Positions 42,582 to 50,351 of a stretch of 64,000 bases of DNA are shown here, piece after piece. Under the pieces are notes generated by a model. It was not told the origin of the DNA, did not search any database, and saw only the letters and a program-made list of their open reading frames with translations. Position 1 is the first letter of the stretch. The number at the start of each line of letters is the position of its first letter. Where the stretch lies: the NCBI RefSeq assembly GCF_003600155.1, contig NZ_QWLD01000035.1, forward strand, positions 46,241 to 110,240. Reading direction: 5' to 3'. Made by a program: the position numbers and the translations under genes. The DNA is from Nesterenkonia muleiensis. Its GTDB lineage: Bacteria; Actinomycetota; Actinomycetes; Actinomycetales; Micrococcaceae.

Positions 42582-43498
42582 TCAGCGTCATCGTCCGAAG
42601 AGTCCTCGAGTCGCTGACGGTGCTGCTCGGCATCGCCATCCTCATCTTTCTCATCGGAGAGGTCGTCGGTGACCCGGCGCGGCTCATGCTCCCCATGGAC
42701 GCGAGCCAAGAGACCTACGAGGCGTTTCGCCGAGAACGGGGCTTCGACCGAGCAATACACGTGCGGTTCCTAGAGTATCTTGGCGGCGTCGTGACGCTAG
42801 ATTTCGGAGACTCACTTCGAAGCGGAGTAGATGCGAAGTCCCTCGTCCTGCGGGCATTCGTGCCGACGCTGCTACTGGCCTTCACCACCCAGCTCGTGGC
42901 GCTGCTCATCGCCGTGCCGGTCGGAACTGTCGCCGGTATGCGACCAAACTCCTTCGCAAACCGTCTCACCTCAACGTTGTCGATCGTGTCAATCTCGGTG
43001 CCGACCTTCTGGGCCGGCATGATCACGATAAGCGTCTTCGCAGTCAGTCTGCGGTTGCTGCCGACCTCCGGCTACGGCGCTCTCCACTTCTTCGTGCTGC
43101 CCACTTTCGCTCTCGCTCTGGGCATCACCGGGCGCCTGGCGGAAGTGGTGCGAGCCTCGGTGCAGGAGCAGATGACCTCACAGTATGTCAAGACCGCCCG
43201 TGCGAAGGGCGTGCCGGAGCGGCGGATCGTCTTCGGTCACGTCTTGCGCAATGCCATGGGGCCGGTGCTCACCGTCAGCGGTGATGAGTTCGCAACTTTG
43301 ATCGGTGGCGCAACAGTGATCGAGGTGCTGTTCGGCTGGCCAGGCATCGGGTACCTCACAGTAGGTGCCATCGAAGGAAGGGATCTGCCGGTGGTGCAGG
43401 CGAGCGTCATGATGACGGCGACCGCGATCGTCGGCCTCAATGCAATCATCGACGCCTGCTACGGCAGGATCGATCCGAGGGTCAGGAGACGCAGATGA
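42578..43498 (+). CDS. ABC transporter permease, DppB type
   Basis: 306 residues with six hydrophobic segments. It begins VRRVLESLTVLLGIAILIF and keeps the DppB features: a periplasm-facing stretch LMLPMDASQETYEAFRRERG between helices 1 and 2, and the ATPase-contact loop KTARAKGVPERRIVFGHVLR. Overlaps the ATPase stop by ATGA and the next permease by ATGA. With DppC it forms the membrane channel for peptide-like substrates. Confidence 0.92.
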   Translation: MISVIVRRVLESLTVLLGIAILIFLIGEVVGDPARLMLPMDASQETYEAFRRERGFDRAIHVRFLEYLGGVVTLDFGDSLRSGVDAKSLVLRAFVPTLLLAFTTQLVALLIAVPVGTVAGMRPNSFANRLTSTLSIVSISVPTFWAGMITISVFAVSLRLLPTSGYGALHFFVLPTFALALGITGRLAEVVRASVQEQMTSQYVKTARAKGVPERRIVFGHVLRNAMGPVLTVSGDEFATLIGGATVIEVLFGWPGIGYLTVGAIEGRDLPVVQASVMMTATAIVGLNAIIDACYGRIDPRVRRRR

Positions 43499-44439
43499 GC
43501 ACGGTCGGGGCTCCACGAATCGAAGTGCACCGAACAATCCGCGCCCGCCTGGCCCGTGCGCGGATCGGGGATCTCGCGTTCTACGGCGCGCTGGTATTCC
43601 TCACCGCGCTCGTCTTGGCTGCGCTCACCCAACCATTGCTTGTGGCAATGGGATGGATGTACTCGCCAGAGGAGCAGAATCTGCTCCTTCGCAACAGCTC
43701 GCCCGGCACAGCCGCCGACGGCTCTTTCCACCTGCTGGGAACCGACTACCTCGGCCGCGATGCGCTCTCCAGAATTATCCGCGCGGCACAGTTTTCGCTT
43801 GCGGTAGGCGCTCTAACGGTGATCTGCTCGATCGTCATCGGGGTCATCATCGGCCTGCTCGCGGGTTACTACGGCGGATGGCTCGAGTCGGTCTTCATGC
43901 GCCTGACCGATGTCTTCATGTCGATCCCCGGGCTGTTGCTTGCATTGTTCGTTCTATACGTGTTGGGCGGAGGGTTTGTCAACGTCGCACTGGTGCTCGC
44001 CCTCACCCGTTGGCCGGTCGTCGCTCGCGTCACCCGCGCGGCCGTGCTCTCGCTGCGCGAGCGACAGTTCGTATTGGCGGCACACACTGCGGGTGCGGGG
44101 CAGGCGCGGATCATGTTTCGGGAGATCCTTCCCAACCTGTATCCGAGCATTGTGGTGCTCGGAACCCTGGAGTTCACCCGGGCAATGCTCTCCGAGGCTG
44201 GGCTGAGCTTCCTCGGGTTCGGGATTAGAGCGCCTGAGGCGTCCTGGGGCCTCATGCTGGCCCAGGCGAGACCGTACATTGACACCGCGTGGTGGCTCAT
44301 TGTGTTCCCGGGCCTTTCGATCATGCTTACCGCCTTGGCGGTGAATTCGCTCAGTGGGCGGGTGGGAATGCTGGTTGACCCGCAACTGCGCTCTCAGATT
44401 CGCCACCAGTCCAAGAGAAAGTCCCCTACGGCCGGATAA
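43495..44439 (+). CDS. ABC transporter permease, DppC type
   Basis: 314 residues. A short cytoplasmic lead with Arg-rich RARLARARIGDLAFYG precedes the first helix. Then the DppC landmark FHLLGTDYLGRDALSRII, the loop AAHTAGAGQARIMFREILPN for the ATPase, and the end SLSGRVGMLVDPQLR. It partners the DppB-type protein. The receptor lipoprotein follows after 49 bases. Confidence 0.92.
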   Translation: MSTVGAPRIEVHRTIRARLARARIGDLAFYGALVFLTALVLAALTQPLLVAMGWMYSPEEQNLLLRNSSPGTAADGSFHLLGTDYLGRDALSRIIRAAQFSLAVGALTVICSIVIGVIIGLLAGYYGGWLESVFMRLTDVFMSIPGLLLALFVLYVLGGGFVNVALVLALTRWPVVARVTRAAVLSLRERQFVLAAHTAGAGQARIMFREILPNLYPSIVVLGTLEFTRAMLSEAGLSFLGFGIRAPEASWGLMLAQARPYIDTAWWLIVFPGLSIMLTALAVNSLSGRVGMLVDPQLRSQIRHQSKRKSPTAG

Positions 44440-44488
44440 CGATACGAGGTTGCCTGAAGCCAGGCTGCCGCTATGAAATGGAGAGATA

Positions 44489-46030
44489 ATGATCACAAGT
44501 AAATATGGGCGAGTTACCTGTGGAGTCGCTTTCGCTATGGCAGGCGGTCTTGCGCTGGCGGGCTGTGCGGCTGGCATGCCTGAGGAGGAGGCACCATCAA
44601 GGTTGACGGTCGTCACGGCGGCAGAGCCGCCGACTATGGACTACGCCGCATCAGGGCTGACCGGTTCGTACATGTTCGTCGCAACGTCGATTCAGGAGCC
44701 GCTCGTGCGCTACGACGAACAGGCGCGCGAAACGGTCGGGGTGCTCGCCACAGACTGGGACTGGGACGGTGACCTGGTCTGGACTTTCACACTTCGCGAG
44801 GGCGTGACATTCCACAGTGGCGATACGTTGGATGCAGAGGACGTCGTGTACAGCATCGAGCGTTATATCGATCCGGAGTCTACCGTCGCTAGCGACCATG
44901 ACTCGATCGCATCGGTCGAAGCCATTGATGAGCTAACCGTCGAAATCACCACGGAGAGCCCCGACCCCATCCTCGACGCGAACCTGATTCGTACTTTCAT
45001 CTCCTCGAAGGAGTTCGCCGAGGATCGCGATGACAACGCCCTGAGCACCGAGGTGGATGGCACCGGCCCCTACACACTCAATGAGTGGACGCGCGGTGAG
45101 GAGATCGTGCTCAGCGGATACCAGGAGTACTGGGACTCACCGCCGAGTATCGAAGAGGTGCAAATTCTGTTCCGGGAGGACCCCTCCGTCCGGGCGAGCA
45201 TGGTCAGGGCAGACGAGGCACAGTTGGCTTGGCAAGTCGAGTCCGACAGCCCCGATGTACCGCAGCTCATTCAGCAGGACACAACGAGCATCGTCATGAT
45301 GCGGCCGAACACGATCAACCATCCTGCGCTGTCTGATGGTCGGGTGCGCCAGGCGATGCTCGACTCGATCAACGTTGCCTCGGTAGCCGAGACCCTGTTG
45401 GAAGGGGTGGCCCAACCTGTCACCGGAAACCAGCCGGTCAACCCCGGTGCGATCGGCTATGTCGACGACTTGGACGTATGGGAGTACGACCCCGACCGAG
45501 CTGCCGCCCTCATCGAAGAGGCAGGTGCCGATGGCGTCGATATAGGCGCCGAGATCACGATCAACCCGATGGGCAGCGGGCGCTTCCCGCGCTCTTCGGA
45601 GTTCGTCGAGTACGCTGCAGCGACCTGGAACGAGCTCGGGCTCAATGTCACGATCGAAGTACTTGAACCCGAACAGTGGGTGAGCCTGTTCCACGACCCG
45701 GATCCCACCTCAGACACGGTCGCAGACATGCTTTATGTGGACTCGGACAACCCGACGATGGATTTCAGTCGCGCTGGCCGATTCGTCTACTCTGGCGGAA
45801 GCGCCAGCCTGTTCAGTGACCCGCAGATTGATGAGCTCTACGAATCGGCGATGATGCTCACTGGCGAGGAGCGCAACGCCGCCTTCCAGGAGGTTTCACG
45901 AGCCCTCGAACCGGTGGTGCCGACGCTCAACTTCGGGGTGCTTGAGCGATACCACGCCGTTTCCGAGAACCTGCAGTGGTCGCCCACCGCTGCCACCGAT
46001 CCCGACTTTGTGAACATGGTGCTCAAGTGA
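44489..46030 (+). CDS. ABC transporter substrate-binding lipoprotein, family 5
   Basis: 513 residues. A signal peptide ending in the lipobox LALAGCAAG (Cys about 26) anchors it outside the membrane. Family SBP_bac_5 landmarks: VVTAAEPPTMDYAASGL, PLVRYDEQARETVGVLATDW, FTLREGVTFHSGDTLDAEDV and MLDSINVASVAETLLEGVAQ. It binds peptides or similar molecules and delivers them to the DppBC channel. GGAGAG lies before the ATG. It is unusually acidic, which suits an exported protein of an organism that tolerates salt or high pH. Last gene of the island operon. Confidence 0.93.
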   Translation: MITSKYGRVTCGVAFAMAGGLALAGCAAGMPEEEAPSRLTVVTAAEPPTMDYAASGLTGSYMFVATSIQEPLVRYDEQARETVGVLATDWDWDGDLVWTFTLREGVTFHSGDTLDAEDVVYSIERYIDPESTVASDHDSIASVEAIDELTVEITTESPDPILDANLIRTFISSKEFAEDRDDNALSTEVDGTGPYTLNEWTRGEEIVLSGYQEYWDSPPSIEEVQILFREDPSVRASMVRADEAQLAWQVESDSPDVPQLIQQDTTSIVMMRPNTINHPALSDGRVRQAMLDSINVASVAETLLEGVAQPVTGNQPVNPGAIGYVDDLDVWEYDPDRAAALIEEAGADGVDIGAEITINPMGSGRFPRSSEFVEYAAATWNELGLNVTIEVLEPEQWVSLFHDPDPTSDTVADMLYVDSDNPTMDFSRAGRFVYSGGSASLFSDPQIDELYESAMMLTGEERNAAFQEVSRALEPVVPTLNFGVLERYHAVSENLQWSPTAATDPDFVNMVLK

Positions 46031-46552
46031 ACCGTTTCAGGAGGCCTCATTCCGCAGGCACAACTAGCAGGATGGTATTTGGCCAGTCACTGCCGGTCCG
46101 GGCGTTTGTCTCGGTGGTGATCCCCTACCTCCGTGTGACCAGCTTGTCCCCGCAGTCCTGAGGTTCAGGTCGGCCATAGGGGTTGCTGCGAAGCAGGGGG
46201 CGTCGACGTGATGGTCAACAAGGCAGGATTCAGCGACCGGGTCGACTTCTTCGACGTGGACCTACGGTGGTCTTCCTGGCCAGTTCGATGGCCAGCTGCG
46301 TCAACGGAGTTTCGCTGGTGGTGGACGGTGGCTACTCTGCGCTGATTTAGCCGGAGTGTCCCTGCCAGCACAGCGTGCAGCGGTGTGGGTGGGGTGTGGC
46401 CAGTGATGCGTCCCGTGTGCGAACCGCGTCAGTCAGGGTTGAGTCGCGATCGGCCCCTCAGCTCATTGAGTGGGTGCCGGAGCAGGGCACAGCCTGAGGC
46501 TGAAGTCAGGGATGAGGGGTGACTTCCCGTGTGGTGGAGTGTGCCGCCTTAC
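46031..46552. other. Degenerate intergenic region with SDR remnant
   Basis: About 520 bases without an intact gene. It holds an SDR fragment (46199-46350). A short frame 46071-46160 beginning MVFGQSLPVRAFVSVV has no ribosome site and is not called. The remainder shows nothing that I recognise. The stretch is likely the right-hand scar of the catabolic island. Confidence 0.5.
46199..46350 (+). pseudogene. Fragment of a short-chain dehydrogenase gene
   Basis: 46199-46267 reads GVDVMVNKAGFSDRVDFFDV, like the SDR strand-4 motif VDVLVNNAG. After a frame change, TVVFLASSMASCVNGVSLVV DGGYSALI and a stop at 46350 match the classic SDR C terminus (FLAS..AS..NG..L.VDGG). The catalytic middle of the enzyme is missing. 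It is a deletion remnant and not functional. Confidence 0.7.
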
Positions 46553-46774
46553 TCAACGCTCCGGGGTCAGCAGGGTCAGCGGGTCCAGGCCGATCCGCTC
46601 GGCGATGGACTCCACTGACTGCAGGGTGAGGTTTCGCTCGCCGCGTTCGACTCCGCCCATATAGGTGCGGTGGACGCCGAGGACGTTGGCGAAGGCTTCC
46701 TGTGAGATACCGCGCTTCAGGCGGTAGCGCCGGAGGTTTACCCCGACTCTTCTCTGCAGATCCCCTTTCGCCAC
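46553..46774 (-). CDS. XRE-family HTH transcriptional regulator (73 aa)
   Basis: A single helix-turn-helix domain: VGVNLRRYRLKRGISQEAFA, LGVHRTYMGGVERGERNLTL, SVESIAERIGLDPLTLL. This is the size and pattern of restriction-modification controller proteins and similar small XRE repressors. No restriction or methylase gene is near. It is divergent from the TRAP operon, with a strong palindrome (46809-46824) between, so it probably represses itself and may control the TRAP genes. Confidence 0.9.
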   Translation of the reverse strand: MAKGDLQRRVGVNLRRYRLKRGISQEAFANVLGVHRTYMGGVERGERNLTLQSVESIAERIGLDPLTLLTPER

Positions 46775-46808
46775 ATAAACGATCTTTCAAACAGTTTTTG
46801 CTGCGGTC

Positions 46809-46824
46809 TACATACTTATATGTA
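46809..46824. promoter_or_regulatory. Palindromic operator in the XRE-TRAP divergent region
   Basis: TACATA-CTTA-TATGTA: perfect 6-base arms with a 4-base spacer, 35 bases from the XRE start, within an AT-rich stretch. Spacing suits a small XRE dimer. Confidence 0.5.
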
Positions 46825-46953
46825 TCAAGTGGTGATAGATGTTTTCGCGTGCTACTTATCAGTGTGGATACTGATGAGTATGTGGATTTTTTGTGGTTCC
46901 ATTCGCCAAAGTGGTCTTTGGCACACGTCACTCGACCGCGAGGCAGAGGGAAA

Positions 46954-48255
46954 ATGATCACCACCTATCACAGCGCGCATCAGCTCGACCACCACATCAC
47001 GACTCAATCCCGTGGAACCCCGGGCATCGTCCGCAGGCGCCGAAAGGCAATCCTCGGACTCTCCATAGCCTCCGCCCTACTGCTCGCCGGCTGCGGAGCA
47101 GACGAAAGCTCCGCGGAGTCTCTTGAGGAGATGGGCGACACCACACTGGTGGTGCAGTCGCCGTACGGGCCGAACCACTTCATGTCCCGGATGTGGGATG
47201 ACTATGCGGACGCGGTGGAGGAGGCCACCGAAGGGAAGATCACCTTCGAGATCTCCTATTCCTCCTCCATCGTGGAGGTGGCCGAGCAGGAGGCCGCCCT
47301 GCGTGACGGACTGCTGGACATGGCCTGGTCAATGCCGGCCTATGATCCCGGTGAGCTGCCCATCAACGCTCTGTTCACCGAGATCGCCTTCTTGCCGGAG
47401 AAGAGTCCGCAGCTGTCCTTCCTGCAGGGCTACGGCTCATCAGAGTTCGGGTCACTGGCCGAGCCGTTGCAGAACGAGCTCCAGAATGCCGGCCTGGTGT
47501 CTCTGAGCGCCCTGGTCCATCAATACTCCGGGTACCCGCTGCTGTGCGCCGGTGGGCCGGTCACCTCACTGGAGGACTTCGCCGGGAGCCGGATACGGGT
47601 ACCAGGTGCCGGATGGGCCAGTGAGGTCGAGTCCTTGGGCGGCACCCCGGTCAACATCGTGCAGAACGAGGTGTACGAGTCCCTGGAGCGCGGGGTCGTT
47701 GACTGCGCCATCGTCGCCCCGGGCAACAGCTACGAGGCCGGGCTCTTCGACGTCGCCGACTACTGGGTGGTCGATTCGGAAACCACCTTCCAGGGCTGGA
47801 ACTCGACCCACATCCTCATCGCCGAGCGGGTCTGGGAGGACCTGCCGCTGGAGGCCCAGCAGATCCTCTGGGACGAGGCCGGGTCCACACTGCTGAGATC
47901 GATGATGCAGTACAGCATGGATTCCTCGGCCGAGGAGCTGCTCACCGCCGACGAACAGGTGGAGATCCTGGAGTTCGAGGACGACGTGCGCCAGGCGCTC
48001 AATGCCCACCACGAAGACACGATCACCGACGCTGAGGCCCGTCTCGCCGACCTCATCGGGGAGAACACCCTCATCGGGGACTACCAGGAGAATCAGGAGC
48101 GGTGGCTGGAGCTGGTCACAGCCCTGGGCTACTCCGACGACGACCACTCCACCTGGCTGGAATGGGCAGAGAGCCATCGCGACCAGCCTGTGGACCTGGA
48201 CCCGTTCTTCGAAGCCTTCGAGGAAGAGGTTGTCCAACCCCACCGTCCGGAGTGA
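46954..48255 (+). CDS. dctP: TRAP transporter substrate-binding lipoprotein, DctP type
   Basis: 433 residues from the ATG at 46954, preceded by AGAGGG; the frame to 46702 is only fortuitously open. A twin-Arg-like basic lead IVRRRRKAILGLSIASALLL ends in the lipobox LAGCGAD (Cys about 47). TRAP-P features: TLVVQSPYGPNHFMSRMWDD, the conserved Arg in GSRIRVPGAGWASEVESLGG, and NEVYESLERGVVDCAIVAPG. It should catch an organic acid in the cell exterior, with the conserved Arg holding the carboxylate, and hand it to DctQM. Usual length is about 330-350; the C terminus here is longer and acidic. Confidence 0.9.
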   Translation: MITTYHSAHQLDHHITTQSRGTPGIVRRRRKAILGLSIASALLLAGCGADESSAESLEEMGDTTLVVQSPYGPNHFMSRMWDDYADAVEEATEGKITFEISYSSSIVEVAEQEAALRDGLLDMAWSMPAYDPGELPINALFTEIAFLPEKSPQLSFLQGYGSSEFGSLAEPLQNELQNAGLVSLSALVHQYSGYPLLCAGGPVTSLEDFAGSRIRVPGAGWASEVESLGGTPVNIVQNEVYESLERGVVDCAIVAPGNSYEAGLFDVADYWVVDSETTFQGWNSTHILIAERVWEDLPLEAQQILWDEAGSTLLRSMMQYSMDSSAEELLTADEQVEILEFEDDVRQALNAHHEDTITDAEARLADLIGENTLIGDYQENQERWLELVTALGYSDDDHSTWLEWAESHRDQPVDLDPFFEAFEEEVVQPHRPE

Positions 48256-48260
48256 CTCCC

Positions 48261-48824
48261 ATGACCGCGGAGGCTCACCGAGCTCTCATTCCCCGAATTG
48301 TCGCTGCGGCCTCCCGCGCAGGCGGGTACCTGGGTGGCATCGGGGTCATGGTGCTCATGCTCCACGTCGTGGCCGACGTCGCGCTCCGGTTCACGGTGAA
48401 CAGAACCATGCCGGGCACTCTGGAGATCTCCCAGTACTGGTATCTGCCGGCAGCGATCTTCCTCGGCATGGCTGCGGCCTACAGCAACGATGACCACATC
48501 AGTGCCCCCATCATCTATGAACGTGTCTCCTCGGTGCTGAAGAGGGAGTTCCACCTCATCGCCGCGATGCTCTCCATCGTCTTCTTACTGGCCATGGCGT
48601 GGTGGGGGTTCGAAGAGGCCATGACACAGATGCGCCAAGGAGCGATCGGCATCGGAAGCGGTGTGAGCATCTGGCCGCCACGTTTCCTGGTCCCCCTCTG
48701 CTCGCTGCTCTTCGCCTCCGAGATCGCTGTCCGCCTGGTCCGTGATCTGCGCGCACCCCGCCCCGGATCCGGGGCTCAGCCCGAAGAGCACAAGGACGAA
48801 CTCATAGGAGCGAACACCCCGTGA
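48261..48824 (+). CDS. dctQ: TRAP transporter small permease, DctQ type
   Basis: 187 residues with four hydrophobic segments (GGIGVMVLMLHVVADVALRF, ISQYWYLPAAIFLGMAAAYS, LIAAMLSIVFLLAMAWWGFE, FLVPLCSLLFASEIAVRL). The DctQ mark R-F-T-V-N-R-x-x-P-G-T-L-E-I lies at about residues 43-56. It is the small membrane subunit of the sodium-driven importer. ATG at 48261, five bases after the dctP stop. Confidence 0.9.
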   Translation: MTAEAHRALIPRIVAAASRAGGYLGGIGVMVLMLHVVADVALRFTVNRTMPGTLEISQYWYLPAAIFLGMAAAYSNDDHISAPIIYERVSSVLKREFHLIAAMLSIVFLLAMAWWGFEEAMTQMRQGAIGIGSGVSIWPPRFLVPLCSLLFASEIAVRLVRDLRAPRPGSGAQPEEHKDELIGANTP

Positions 48825-50305
48825 GCACTGCCCAGGTCCTGACCTCAACCAAGGCTTCCAGCCAGAGACCTTGGAACTCCACACTCATCAGGGGGATCCT
48901 CTACGGCACGGCGGGGCTGTCCGCAGCAGCCATGTTCCTGGACCTCCCGCTGCCGGCGGTCGGCGGTCTTGCGGCGTGCCTGATGATCGCCCTGCTGTTC
49001 ATGAACGTGCCGATCGGTGTGGCCATGGGCACAGCCGGTGCGCTGGCGCTGCTCGCGATGCGAGGAGCCGACGTCATGGCCGGCTCCTTCCGCTCCCTTC
49101 CCTTCGGCACCGCGGCGGTCTGGAGCTACACCGTGGTGCCCATGTTCATCTTCATGGGGCTGCTGCTGTGGAGATCGGGGATCACCGCCAGGATCTATGA
49201 CGCGGCGGCCAAATGGCTCTCATGGCTGCCAGGAGGGCTGGCCATCGGCACGAACTTCGCCGGCGGCGGCATGGCCTCGATCTCCGGCTCCACAGTGGCC
49301 ACCGTCGTCTCCCTGGGAAGAATCGGACTGCCGGAGATGCTGAAGATGAACTACCACCCCCGGCTGGCCGCCGGGTCCATCCTGGTGGCAGGCACCGGCG
49401 GTCAGCTGATCCCGCCCAGCATCTACCTGGTGATCTTCGCCGGGCTGGTCTCGGTGCCGGTGGGACCGCAGCTGCTGGCAGGCCTGGTGCCCGGCCTGCT
49501 TCTGCTGGTCCTCTACGGGGCGGTCATTGCCGCAGTGGTGATGGCTGTGCCGAGTCTGGTCGGGCATGTCAGGGGCTCCAGGACCGGGCGGGTGCAGTAC
49601 AGCTGGGGGCAGAGGCTCCGCTCGCTGACCGGCGTGTGGCCGCTGCCGCTGCTGGTGATCTTCATCTTCGGCGGGATGTACGCCGGTTACTTCACCACCA
49701 CCGAGGCCGGAGCCATCGGAGCGCTGGGCGCGGTGGTGCTGACCTTCACCTACCTGCGGCCCCGCGCCGCCACCGTCGCACTGGGAAAGTCCCTGCAGGG
49801 CACGGTCGGCTCCACCGCGGCGATCTTCTTCCTGTTCATCGGGGCGATGATCTTCAACCGCGCACTGACCGTCAGCGGCGCCGCCAATGTGGTCACCACC
49901 TTCATCGACTCCCTCGGGCTCACTGCGGTCACCTTCCTGCTGGTCCTGATGGTGATGTACTTCCTGCTGGGCATGATCGTGGACCCGCTGACCATGATGC
50001 TGATCACCGTTCCCCTCCTGCTGCCCTCGGTGGACATGCTGGGCATCAACCTGATCTTCTTCGGGGTCTTCGTGGTGGCCATGGGGGAACTGGCCGTGAT
50101 AACCCCACCGACCGGGATGATGGCGTTCATCGTCCACAAGATCGCCCAGGACCCCGAAGTCAACCTCGGCAAGAAAGTCACCCTCGGTGATGTGTTCATC
50201 GGGGCCGTCTGGTTCCTTCCCGTCCCGCTGGCGATGCTCGTACTGCTGATATTCGTCCCGGAGATCGCCCTGTGGATCCCGGAGATGATGCAGAACCGCG
50301 ACTGA
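48821..50305 (+). CDS. dctM: TRAP transporter large permease, DctM type
   Basis: 494 residues with about 12-13 hydrophobic segments and the DctM landmarks: VPIGVAMGTAGALALL, GGLAIGTNFAGGGMASISG, GSILVAGTGGQLIPPSIYLV, YFTTTEAGAIGALGAVV and ITPPTGMMAFIVHKIA. It forms the transport channel and couples substrate uptake to the sodium gradient. It has a longer lead of about 55 residues than typical. GTG at 48821 overlaps the dctQ stop (GTGA). Confidence 0.93.
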   Translation: MSTAQVLTSTKASSQRPWNSTLIRGILYGTAGLSAAAMFLDLPLPAVGGLAACLMIALLFMNVPIGVAMGTAGALALLAMRGADVMAGSFRSLPFGTAAVWSYTVVPMFIFMGLLLWRSGITARIYDAAAKWLSWLPGGLAIGTNFAGGGMASISGSTVATVVSLGRIGLPEMLKMNYHPRLAAGSILVAGTGGQLIPPSIYLVIFAGLVSVPVGPQLLAGLVPGLLLLVLYGAVIAAVVMAVPSLVGHVRGSRTGRVQYSWGQRLRSLTGVWPLPLLVIFIFGGMYAGYFTTTEAGAIGALGAVVLTFTYLRPRAATVALGKSLQGTVGSTAAIFFLFIGAMIFNRALTVSGAANVVTTFIDSLGLTAVTFLLVLMVMYFLLGMIVDPLTMMLITVPLLLPSVDMLGINLIFFGVFVVAMGELAVITPPTGMMAFIVHKIAQDPEVNLGKKVTLGDVFIGAVWFLPVPLAMLVLLIFVPEIALWIPEMMQNRD

Positions 50306-50351
50306 GAGCACGGAATCAGCTCCGTACCGAAGCACCTCAAAGGAGAGGAAT

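Noticed and set aside
46071..46160. Short frame MVFGQSLPVRAFVSVV
   Set aside because: Only 29 codons, no convincing ribosome site, inside a degenerate region.
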